Part shown: one piece after another, positions 1-5,253 of the stretch | How positions within the stretch are numbered: position 1 is the first letter of the stretch | Layout: every line of letters begins with the position of its first letter | Assembly: GCA_938030905.1 (NCBI GenBank) | Contig: CALHIW010000106.1 | Coordinates: forward strand, 1 to 7,829 | DNA: 7,829 nt | Direction of reading: 5' to 3' | DNA from: Candidatus Methanomethylicia archaeon | GTDB lineage: Archaea > Thermoproteota > Methanomethylicia > CALHIW01 | Notes under the pieces: generated by a model | Seen by the model: the letters and a program-made list of their open reading frames with translations, nothing else | What the model was told of the DNA's origin: nothing | Databases searched by the model: none | Translations under genes and position numbers: made by a program

Positions 1-179
1 CCTCCACAACAAAGCATACATAACAATACACCTAAAATACAGAGCTTAAAAAATAAGTTTACACTAAATACCTAAAAATTTAACTCTATAATATATACAT
101 CAAATTGATGGCCTTAGGATTAGGATATAACATTAATTTTAAAATCTGCTTTGTGGTTTAATTTAAGTTTTTCTATGTG

Positions 180-936
180 TGTTTTCTTAGTTTATTGATT
201 GGATGGTTGTTGATGAGAGGCTTGTTAGGCGTGGTGAGCTTCTTCTAAGTCTAGGCTTTCTTGAGACTAGGAGCGTGGATTTAGTCTACGAATGATGGTA
301 GGGTTGGCTGACTCTTCAAGCTTCCTAGGCTTCATCATGGACTACTTTTGGATTAGGAGGAGGATTTTAATGCTTAACAAAGGCTCCTATGAGGCTTTGA
401 AGGACTCTACTAAGCTCATAGCCTTAGACTTGACAGGCATAAGGGTTCATAAGTCTGGGATGGGTTAAGAGACTCTATTGGGGAGATGATACATTAAGGT
501 ATACTTCACAGTAGATGTTAAGACCAGGGGTTATATCCATGGAGGTAACTACAGATGAAGTACATGACCCCAAGACCTTACAAAGCTCCTAGAAGAAGCC
601 GAAGTTCATTGCAGGCTTTTAAAGGCATACATGAATGGATCCTACAACTCATCCAGGATGTATGGGCTTCTAGAGGCTAAGTACATAGAGGCCATTGTAA
701 AGCCTAGAAAGAACAATTACACAAACACCAAATCGGAGGCTAGGAGTGGGCTATAATGCTCTACAGGATTCTGGCATGATGGGTTAAGCATAAAGACTAT
801 GGAAGACACTAAAGCATCGAGACAGCCCAACCTTTAAAGGCTACTTAGAGAATTCTCCATGGCAAAAGCCATAGGCAACATAGTGAAGAAACTGAAGGCT
901 AAAGCCTTCATATACAACATACTGATAAACCTATAA
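180..936 (+). pseudogene. Decayed IS5-like DDE transposase
   Basis: This is the remnant of an insertion-sequence transposase, read across two frames. From about 197 the frame gives an N-terminal block with VDERLVRRGELLLSLGFLE, typical of archaeal IS5-type enzymes. It then hits stops near 287 and continues in another frame from about 283 (ADSSSFLGFI). At 337 it passes straight into a DYFWIRRRILMLN-like block, so a piece in between appears deleted. Further on are ALDLTGIRVHKSG (first catalytic Asp region, about 420-465), YFTVDVKTRG (about 502-531), KAYMNGSYNSSRMYGLLEAK (about 622-681) and, near the end, FSMAKAIGNIVKKLKAKAFI (about 853-912). In-frame stops occur at about 466, 487, 556, 565, 754 and 835. 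The expected DGxYD motif reads NGSYN, so the second catalytic Asp is lost, and the glutamate region is scrambled. It cannot make active enzyme. The IS5 assignment rests on motif recognition only, and I could not define terminal repeats. Confidence 0.75.
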
Positions 937-1239
937 GGTTAAGCAGAGAAGAGCCAATAAAGCTAGAGGAAAAACTCAAGCTACAAGAATTAAGCCACAA
1001 AGCTATAAAATCAATATGTACAATACCAAACCTCTAAAATAAATCCATACAAACTAAGGAATTCCGTTACCATAATAATTTAATGAATTATCATAACCCT
1101 AGGATATATAAATCTCTTAACTTTATTTTTAACTAAACTATTAAATCTTCCTTCGTTAGTTTAAGATGTCTTTTTCTTTTTTAACCTATTTATTAATTCA
1201 TTAATTGATTCAATGAAGACATAGTTAACTATTTCTGCT
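937..1239. other. AT-rich spacer, no gene seen
   Basis: This stretch holds the short tail after the IS5-like relic and then very AT-rich sequence. I find no credible ORF, tRNA or strong hairpin. The word TCATAACCCTA (1091-1101) recurs at 7598-7608, but in the same orientation, so it is not an obvious pair of IS ends. Confidence 0.4.
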
Positions 1240-1335
1240 TTATTTTATTGATAAATATATCCTAATTAATACTAATGCTAATATAACAACTATTAAAAAT
1301 TCAATAGCTAATTTTAATGATTCTACACCCATCAT
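1240..1335 (-). CDS. Small single-span membrane peptide (30-31 aa)
   Basis: A short intact ORF begins with two consecutive ATGs (1335 and 1332) and ends in TAA at 1242-1240. The product has a short polar head (MGVESLKLA), then an unbroken hydrophobic stretch rich in Ile, Leu and Val (about residues 11-24), then a basic tail (R..YLSIK). That is the plan of a one-pass membrane micro-peptide. An AGGTGA Shine-Dalgarno sequence lies 3 nt before the first ATG and 6 nt before the second, which favours the second start (30 aa). The ORF sits between two decayed transposases, yet has no stop or frameshift. I do not recognise a family. It could be a real small protein of unknown role or a chance ORF in AT-rich DNA. 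The ribosome-binding site plus the hydrophobic design favour the former. Confidence 0.45.
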   Translation of the reverse strand: MMGVESLKLAIEFLIVVILALVLIRIYLSIK

Positions 1336-1365
1336 ATTTCACCTAATTGATTTTAAATTTCACCT
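1336..1365 (-). promoter_or_regulatory. Duplicated Shine-Dalgarno-like box upstream of the micro-peptide
   Basis: On the - strand the 9-mer AGGTGAAAT occurs twice, 21 nt apart (1344-1336 and 1365-1357). The copy nearest the gene is placed to act as the ribosome-binding site for 1240-1335. The distal copy has no ATG at a useful distance. It may mark a small tandem duplication of the translation-start region or a lost upstream start. Confidence 0.4.
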
Positions 1366-1384
1366 ATTAAGGTTTTAGGTTATT

Positions 1385-2060
1385 TTTGGTGATGTCGTTA
1401 AGATAGGTTTTAATGGTGGCCTTTAGAGTTTAGTGTGCCCCAGGTTATTGTAATAGTATGTGGGGATCTAGGAATGACTTTACGTATTTTATGCTTTTCC
1501 CTGGAATGGAAAGTAATTGTAGAAATCTCGTTCTCTCTTTAAGGGTCCTGAGCAATCTTTCAATCCTATTTATTGATCTATGGTGATATGTATCCATTTT
1601 AGTTTAAGGTTCTTAGGAGTATCTAGACACCATGGACCCTTATCAATCATGACTAATGGGTTATGAGGCAAATTCTAAAGCCCTTTAAAGAACATATTCA
1701 GCATTCATTGTTGAACATTGCCAGCTTGCACCCACAGCTAGACTTCTCTGGAATTCAATCTATGACAAATGAGTAGATACTTGTCTCCTGCCTTTAACTG
1801 GATTTGTCAGCTGATATGGTCTGCATTATTTTAGGTTTGCATAGATTTAAAGAGGATCTTCAGCTTCGAACCCAATAATAGACAGCGACATGACTAGATG
1901 GGTTAGATTCTACGTAACAATCATTATCCCTATAACTCAAAACCAGTTGTTAATGCAGTTCATAGCCTTATGATCAAGTGGAACCCTATTATGTTTGAAC
2001 ATCCTAACTTTAACAACTTCAAGAAGCAACTCAAAGCATTAATAAATCACTTCCAAAGGA
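1385..2060 (-). pseudogene. Decayed IS6/IS240-like DDE transposase
   Basis: Read on the - strand, this region gives pieces of a DDE-fold transposase in changing frames. From upstream to downstream they are a W.QVSTHLS-like block (about 1765), then SPLVMIDKGPWCLDTPKNLK-like residues holding the second Asp region (about 1600-1660), then RTLKERT (about 1535-1555, the catalytic Glu region of the IS6/IS240 family), FYNYFPF (about 1500-1520), and KSIKYVKSFLDPHILL (about 1450-1500) followed by the family's C-terminal tail. The order and wording match this family's archaeal members. The reading frame shifts between RTLKERT and FYNYFPF and is interrupted by several stops, so the gene is dead. The N-terminal helix-turn-helix is not clearly legible. 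Its decay resembles that of the neighbouring IS5-like relic. Boundaries are approximate and no terminal inverted repeats were identified. Confidence 0.65.
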
Positions 2061-2096
2061 AGTTCTCCTCGAAGCTAAAAACTTATTTTAATAGTT

Positions 2097-2564
2097 TCAT
2101 TTTTGATAATGTCTTACTTTAACAGCAACACCAGATTTAAAATATTTCATCTCATAACCTGCCAGTACAGATTTGCCTACAGCTAGTAGGCTATCAAATT
2201 TATCGACAACTATAATTTCCTGTCCTGGCCTTATATGTTTATCAGCATTAGCTACAAATCTTGAAAGTACATCTTTTCCACTAAGGACATAGCTCTTAGC
2301 GATGTCGGTAACTACTACCCGTAATTTTGGATAAGGAAAAATTTTTAATAGTCTACGTCCACCTTCTAGCGCAAGAGCTAAAAGTCCATCATAACTTCTC
2401 AGGGATGCTATAAGATTTCCTAACTCATCGTATATGTATCTTATACGTCCCGTACTTGGTGACTTAACTAACTTAACATTGTTATCAAACAATACAGTCC
2501 CAGCATTTTTTCCAAACTGATAATTTGCTATTGACCTAATTTTTTGAATATCAGTTACAACCAT
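2097..2564 (-). CDS. PUA-domain RNA-binding protein related to archaeosine tRNA-guanine transglycosylase
   Basis: This 155-residue protein has two parts. Residues about 5-78 form the pre-PUA domain seen in the C-terminal half of archaeal tRNA-guanine transglycosylases (IRSIANYQFGKNAG, then STGRIRYIYDELGNLIASLR, then DGLLALALEGGRRL). Residues about 80-153 form a PUA domain (LRVVVTDIAKSYVLSGKDVL, RFVANADKHIRPGQEIIVVD, LLAVGKSVLAGYEM, SGVAVKVRHY). The PUA fold binds structured RNA. In Crenarchaea such stand-alone proteins resemble the tail of the archaeosine enzymes that modify position 15 in the tRNA D-arm. No catalytic transglycosylase domain is present, so a role as RNA-binding partner or delivery subunit in tRNA modification is inferred. 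The ATG at 2564 fits, because a TATA box lies about 20-25 nt upstream and implies a leaderless mRNA. The gene is divergent from aMBF1 and looks intact. Confidence 0.8.
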   Translation of the reverse strand: MVVTDIQKIRSIANYQFGKNAGTVLFDNNVKLVKSPSTGRIRYIYDELGNLIASLRSYDGLLALALEGGRRLLKIFPYPKLRVVVTDIAKSYVLSGKDVLSRFVANADKHIRPGQEIIVVDKFDSLLAVGKSVLAGYEMKYFKSGVAVKVRHYQK

Positions 2565-2574
2565 AAATTATCTC

Positions 2575-2585
2575 TAATATATTAT
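2575..2585 (-). promoter_or_regulatory. TATA box of the PUA-domain gene
   Basis: On the - strand the sequence reads TAATATATTAG, centred about 16-20 nt upstream of the ATG at 2564. The geometry gives a transcript starting at or within a few bases of the start codon. A TATA-like AT-rich run is common in this background, so the exact box is uncertain. Confidence 0.45.
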
Positions 2586-2652
2586 CACGAATTATCAAGA
2601 TATAAAAATAATTTAGTAGTTTTATAAATTTAAACTCTATATTCCATGATGG

Positions 2653-2700
2653 GCTTTAAACTTTTCTGAATGATTATTTATTTTCTTGATAATTTAAAGC
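2653..2700. repeat. 8-bp inverted repeat GCTTTAAA/TTTAAAGC
   Basis: GCTTTAAA at 2653-2660 and its exact complement at 2693-2700 are separated by 32 nt in the divergent PUA/aMBF1 intergenic region. The arms are short and AT-rich, so chance is possible. Confidence 0.35.
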
Positions 2701-2810
2701 ATGAATTTAATGTGTAACCTGTTCTTAATCTTGCTAAAGACTGTATCTTGGATACATATAATCAATAGTATACATACTAAACAAACAGAATTAGTAAGAA
2801 GCTGCAAGCT

Positions 2811-2845
2811 AAGTTTACAGAGTCCCTCTATGGCTCTGTAAACTT
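2811..2845. repeat. Perfect 12-bp hairpin in the divergent intergenic region
   Basis: AAGTTTACAGAG (2811-2822) is exactly complementary to CTCTGTAAACTT (2834-2845), with an 11-nt loop (2823-2833). It is the strongest simple hairpin in the protein-coding half of the window. It lies about 120 nt upstream of aMBF1 and 245 nt upstream of the PUA gene. It is not followed by a T-run on + and lies outside any ORF. It could be an operator, part of an unannotated small RNA, or the scar of a small mobile element. Confidence 0.6.
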
Positions 2846-2906
2846 TGGATGTGAAGATATATGTAGTTGATGATTAAGTTAACAATACGATAAAAATATA
2901 AGTTAA

Positions 2907-2931
2907 ACTTTTACTTCTTAAAAGTAGCTAC
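2907..2931. repeat. Hairpin and palindrome just upstream of the aMBF1 promoter
   Basis: ACTTTTA (2907-2913) pairs with TAAAAGT (2919-2925) across a 5-nt loop. The perfect palindrome GTAGCTAC (2924-2931) overlaps its end. The pair ends 5 nt before the putative TATA box at 2936, where an activator or repressor could act. Operator function is an inference from position. Confidence 0.4.
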
Positions 2932-2935
2932 AGCA

Positions 2936-2943
2936 TTATAAAA
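2936..2943 (+). promoter_or_regulatory. TATA box of aMBF1
   Basis: TTATAAAA is centred about 24-25 nt upstream of the ATG at 2964. This predicts a transcript starting at that ATG and supports it over the TTG at 2955. Confidence 0.6.
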
Positions 2944-2963
2944 CTTTAACTTGGTTGACTTTC

Positions 2964-3467
2964 ATGCTGTGTTGTGAAATATGTGGGTGTAGAATATATG
3001 GTAATTCACAAAAAATAATAATTGATGGAGTTACCTTAATTACTTGTCAAAGATGCGCTAAAGCTGGAATGCCTCCTTACAGTACGTATAAGCAGGAGAG
3101 AAAGAAATTTTTTGAAAAAATGCTAAGTAAAAACACCAAATTCATCATGACAAGGACAAAATTGGATGAGAGTAGATATGATGTCGTAGAAGACTATGCT
3201 ATGAGGATAAAAAGCAAAAGGGAGGAATTAGGATTGACTACTGAAATTTTAGCGAGACAAATTAATGAAAAGGAGTCTGTTATAAAGAGGCTAGAAAGTG
3301 GAAAATTCAAACCAGACATACATTTAGCAAAAAAACTTGAAAGAGCTTTAAAGATAACACTCCTAATGCCTCAAGAGCAGATAACTAGTGATGCAAAGTA
3401 TGAGCAATTGTATGTTAATCAAAGTATAACTCTAGGAGATGTTGTTGAATTAAAGAAAAGGAAATAG
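2964..3467 (+). CDS. Archaeal multiprotein bridging factor 1 (aMBF1)
   Basis: The 167-residue product has the two-domain layout of archaeal MBF1. The N-terminal zinc ribbon has C4-x2-C7 (CEIC) and C28-x2-C31 (CQRC), with the MPPY segment after it. Residues about 40-77 form a charged linker, and about 78-131 a Cro/C1-type helix-turn-helix (AMRIKSKREELGLTTEILAR, EKESVIKRLESGKFKPDIHL, AKKLERALKI). Eukaryotic MBF1 bridges TBP to regulators. The archaeal protein is a conserved, less understood factor that has been linked to ribosomes and translation. I place the start at ATG 2964 because a TATA box lies about 25 nt upstream (leaderless mRNA) and because the family begins close to the first CxxC. 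An in-frame TTG at 2955 would add three residues. tfe follows on the same strand after 201 nt with its own promoter, so the two are neighbours rather than a tight operon. Confidence 0.9.
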   Translation: MLCCEICGCRIYGNSQKIIIDGVTLITCQRCAKAGMPPYSTYKQERKKFFEKMLSKNTKFIMTRTKLDESRYDVVEDYAMRIKSKREELGLTTEILARQINEKESVIKRLESGKFKPDIHLAKKLERALKITLLMPQEQITSDAKYEQLYVNQSITLGDVVELKKRK

Positions 3468-3668
3468 AAATAGTAACTATCGCCGTAAAAAAGTCAATAA
3501 AACTGAAGAATACAATCATATGTAGAGGAGGCTCTAAGGAGTGGGGAAGGCTGAAGTCTAGGATATTTTAGCAACGAGCTAAATACTGCTAGCATCTTTT
3601 AACAAATCCTTAAAGAAGTAGGTGAAGCATAAACTTAAAAATGTCGAGTTGAAGATTATAAGAATAAA
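3468..3668 (+). other. aMBF1-tfe spacer
   Basis: These 201 nt have no ORF with a usable start. One frame stays open to a TAG at 3569-3571 and ends in GGSKEWGRLKSRIF-like residues, which looks faintly like protein but has no start codon. It could be a relic or chance. The 3' part carries the tfe promoter. Confidence 0.3.
3633..3642 (+). promoter_or_regulatory. TATA-like box of tfe
   Basis: ACTTAAAAAT lies with its centre about 30 nt upstream of the GTG at 3669. It suggests a short-leader or leaderless tfe transcript separate from aMBF1. Confidence 0.45.
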
Positions 3669-4196
3669 GTGATTAAGGTGGCCACTAAAAAGGATTTAAA
3701 GGAATTGTCTAAGGATTTTGAGGAGATAATAAAAGTCATCATTGGCGAATCTGCTGTGACAATAGCAAGAATGGTATATAATAATCCAGGCATAACAGAT
3801 ATGGAGATCTCTCAAAAAAGCAACTTAAAGGTAAATATTATTAGAAAAACACTTTACTTTCTATATAACAACCAATTAGCATACTATAAAAGAGTAAGAG
3901 ATAAAGAAACTGGATGGTTTATATATCAATGGTATCTTCAACCAAATAATTTAAAGAAGTTTAAGGATGAAATGAAGAGGCGCGTGTTAAAAAAACTTCA
4001 GGAGAGACTTGAATATGAAAAAATGAATAGTTTCTACAGATGTATTAACAGGGAACATATGCGAATGACTTTCGATGAGGCTTATGAAAATAATTTTAAA
4101 TGTAAGGTATGCGGGGCTGTTCTAGAGTATGAAGAAAATGAGACTATTAAGCGTGTTCTTGAAGCTATGATTGAGAGGGTTGGTAGAGATTGTTAA
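3669..4196 (+). CDS. tfe: Transcription factor E, alpha subunit (TFE, TFIIE-alpha homologue)
   Basis: TFE joins the archaeal RNA polymerase pre-initiation complex and helps TBP, TFB and polymerase open promoter DNA. The 175-residue protein has a winged helix at about 20-93 (VTIARMVYNNPGITDMEISQ, SNLKVNIIRKTLYFLYNNQL, VRDKETGWFIYQW, the last being a hallmark of the family). A basic amphipathic helix follows at about 95-120 (ERLEYEK), then a C-terminal zinc ribbon at about 122-155 (FYRC, TFDEAYENNFKCKVCG). Only three ribbon cysteines remain (125, 145, 148). The position of the usual fourth is Arg128, with His130 nearby. Loss of one ligand also occurs in some crenarchaeal TFEs. The start is GTG 3669, with a second GTG at 3678. 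There is no Shine-Dalgarno sequence, which fits a leaderless mRNA. The TAA ends at 4196, and the next base is the 3' end of the opposing tRNA-Val gene. Confidence 0.93.
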   Translation: MIKVATKKDLKELSKDFEEIIKVIIGESAVTIARMVYNNPGITDMEISQKSNLKVNIIRKTLYFLYNNQLAYYKRVRDKETGWFIYQWYLQPNNLKKFKDEMKRRVLKKLQERLEYEKMNSFYRCINREHMRMTFDEAYENNFKCKVCGAVLEYEENETIKRVLEAMIERVGRDC

Positions 4197-4279
4197 TGGG
4201 CCCGAGGGGATTTGAACCCCTGACCTCCTGCGTGTAAGGCAGGTTTTAGGATTAGGTCCTACCACTAGACGACGGGCCC
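4197..4279 (-). tRNA. tRNA-Val(UAC) with an 11-nt intron at 25/26
   Basis: Read on -, the acceptor GGGCCCG (4279-4273) pairs with CGGGCCC (4204-4198), followed by A73 at 4197. The D-arm is GTCT/GGAC around a 7-nt loop. The anticodon stem CCTGC/GCAGG encloses loop CTTACAC, giving anticodon UAC (Val). The variable loop is AGGTC, and the T-stem AGGGG/CCCCT has loop TTCAAAT. Between position 25 (C4256) and the anticodon stem there are 12 nt where a tRNA has one. The extra 11 nt (4255-4245) form an intron with a BHB fold, listed separately. CCA is not encoded. The gene carries its own TATA box. Its 3' end abuts the stop codon of tfe, so the two transcripts converge with no spacer. Confidence 0.93.
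4245..4255 (-). other. 11-nt tRNA-Val intron (position 25/26)
   Basis: The intron is CUAAUCCUAAA. The exon stretch UAGG (4261-4258) pairs perfectly with intron CCUA (4250-4247) as the 4-bp central helix. The two 3-nt bulges are AC|C (4257-4255) and AA|A (4246-4244), each cut after the second base. A 4-nt loop (UAAU) closes the fold, and two G-C pairs (4263-4262 with 4242-4243) form the outer helix. Removal leaves A26 and a normal tRNA. Every element is at its minimum size for a BHB. Confidence 0.8.
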
Positions 4280-4297
4280 AAGAAAAACACTAACAAA

Positions 4298-4308
4298 AAT
4301 ATATAAAT
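4298..4308 (-). promoter_or_regulatory. TATA box of tRNA-Val
   Basis: On -, TTTATATATTT is centred about 24 nt upstream of G1 (4279), preceded by a purine-rich BRE-like CCAAGA. The spacing places transcription start at or next to the mature 5' end, so the primary transcript may need little or no RNase P trimming. Confidence 0.65.
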
Positions 4309-4322
4309 CTTGGGGTTTACCT

Positions 4323-4802
4323 TTAAGTAATATTGATCTTGAGTTCTTTTTTAATTTCATATAGGATTATAGCTGCAGTCGCGATAGGACCTGGATCTTT
4401 ATCAATCAAGAACTTTAAGAAAACAGGCTCACCTAGAGCTAACTCATTTTTACTAAATCCTAAATCTGTTCCTGGAAGTACGATCATAATATCTTCTTGA
4501 TCTAATTCTTTAAGTAAATTATTTATATTAAGGGAAACTTGGGCATGAGGTTTAACTGATAGTAGATATACCTTAAAGGGTTTAATGAGATCTATGGCTT
4601 CTTTTAAATCATTAACTACCAATAACATCTTATTACTTTTAAATATTAATTTAGAAGCTTCGGGTATTCCTTGCTGAGCTGCTGAACCAATTGCCCTGCT
4701 TATTACAAATAAGTCTACATTAAATATATCACATAATTTAGCAATTTCGATAATTTTATATACATTATGTACATTATGAAGTACTATAATGATCTTCCCC
4801 AT
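4323..4802 (-). CDS. DUF2122/COG4080-like protein (putative SPOUT-like fold)
   Basis: This is a 159-residue archaeal protein of a conserved but uncharacterised family, labelled in databases either RecB-family nuclease (DUF2122) or SpoU-like methylase. Landmarks are KIIIVLHNVHNV at the N-terminus, SRAIGSAAQQGIPEASK (35-51), LPGTDLGFSKNELALGEP (109-126) and DPGPIATAAIILYEI (136-150). The alternating beta strands and the glycine-rich C-terminal loops recall SPOUT RNA methyltransferases, which bind S-adenosylmethionine in a knot. A methyltransferase role is an inference, and I see no RecB nuclease motif. It lies upstream of tRNA-Val on the same strand, 43 nt away, which fits an RNA-related job but does not prove it. 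I prefer ATG 4802. In-frame GTG 4811 and TTG 4814 lie exactly about 25 nt after a TATA box, so a leaderless longer form of 162-163 residues is possible. Confidence 0.7.
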   Translation of the reverse strand: MGKIIIVLHNVHNVYKIIEIAKLCDIFNVDLFVISRAIGSAAQQGIPEASKLIFKSNKMLLVVNDLKEAIDLIKPFKVYLLSVKPHAQVSLNINNLLKELDQEDIMIVLPGTDLGFSKNELALGEPVFLKFLIDKDPGPIATAAIILYEIKKELKINIT

Positions 4803-4832
4803 AGTAAACACCAATATTATTTAGATGTTGCA

Positions 4833-4844
4833 ATTTTTATAAAG
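4833..4844 (-). promoter_or_regulatory. TATA box of the DUF2122-like gene
   Basis: On -, CTTTATAAAAAT is a strong TATA box. Its spacing predicts initiation near 4813, giving either a 12-nt leader containing GGTG before ATG 4802 or a leaderless TTG/GTG start. Confidence 0.6.
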
Positions 4845-5238
4845 ATGTTTACAAACTGAAATAACTAGTTGTTTGCACTTAGGATATAGTTAAAATGTTG
4901 TTTGTATTAAAAAACAAATTAAGCTGAATTTATCTTCCATGTGATGTGCTGAAGATCATTATAGTATAATAATAAGATGTTTTCTATTAATGTAGTTGAT
5001 TATCCTTCAAGAAGCTACAGCTACATTGCAAGTAGCATTTAATTTTGTAATCAAAATTTAAGTGCTCTTACGATAAGTTTTACTTTAAAGATAGTGCTCA
5101 TCTTCTCTTAGGTAGTTTGATTAACTTAAATGATTAAAGTCTAATTTTAGATGATGATTTAAATATATCATATTAAGTTCAATATGTCTTCAATTTAAAA
5201 GTTTAAAAGACAGTATTAAATTAACCATCGACAATATC
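4845..5238. other. Intergenic region with several small hairpins
   Basis: There is no credible ORF. Structures seen are ATTATA-G-TATAAT (4958-4970), GCTAC/GTAGC around a 7-nt loop (5020-5036), and AATTTTG/CAAAATT around TAAT (5041-5058). GCTACA is repeated in tandem at 5014-5025. The words ATGTAGTTGAT (4990-5000) and AGCTACAGC (5013-5021) also occur, in the same order, upstream of aMBF1 at 2861-2871 and 2926-2934. The 3' part holds the DUF1512 promoter. Confidence 0.4.
5199..5208 (+). promoter_or_regulatory. Candidate TATA box of the DUF1512 gene
   Basis: AGTTTAAAAG is centred about 35 nt before ATG 5239 and about 50 nt before GTG 5254. It would give a transcript with a short leader holding the ribosome-binding site at 5241. 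A second AT-rich box at about 5212-5222 is an alternative. Confidence 0.4.
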
Positions 5239-5240
5239 AT

Positions 5241-5246
5241 GAGGTG
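5241..5246 (+). promoter_or_regulatory. Shine-Dalgarno sequence deciding the DUF1512 start
   Basis: GAGGTG lies 7 nt upstream of GTG 5254, ideal spacing for translation start there. It overlaps the upstream ATG at 5239-5241, which has no such site in front of it. Confidence 0.55.
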
Positions 5247-5253
5247 TATAATT

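Noticed and set aside
1091..1101. TCATAACCCTA, repeated at 7598-7608, as IS terminal repeats
   Set aside because: Both copies have the same orientation and flank different IS families, so they do not form an inverted pair.
2863..2876. TTGATGA near 2867-2873 as box C of a C/D sRNA
   Set aside because: The first base does not fit the RUGAUGA consensus and no CUGA box D lies at a suitable distance with terminal pairing.
2955..2963. TTG start for aMBF1 three codons upstream
   Set aside because: The TATA box spacing and the usual short N-terminus before the first CxxC favour ATG 2964.
3490..3571. Open frame ending in GGSKEWGRLKSRIF between aMBF1 and tfe
   Set aside because: It has no start codon and no recognisable family, so it is not called as a gene.
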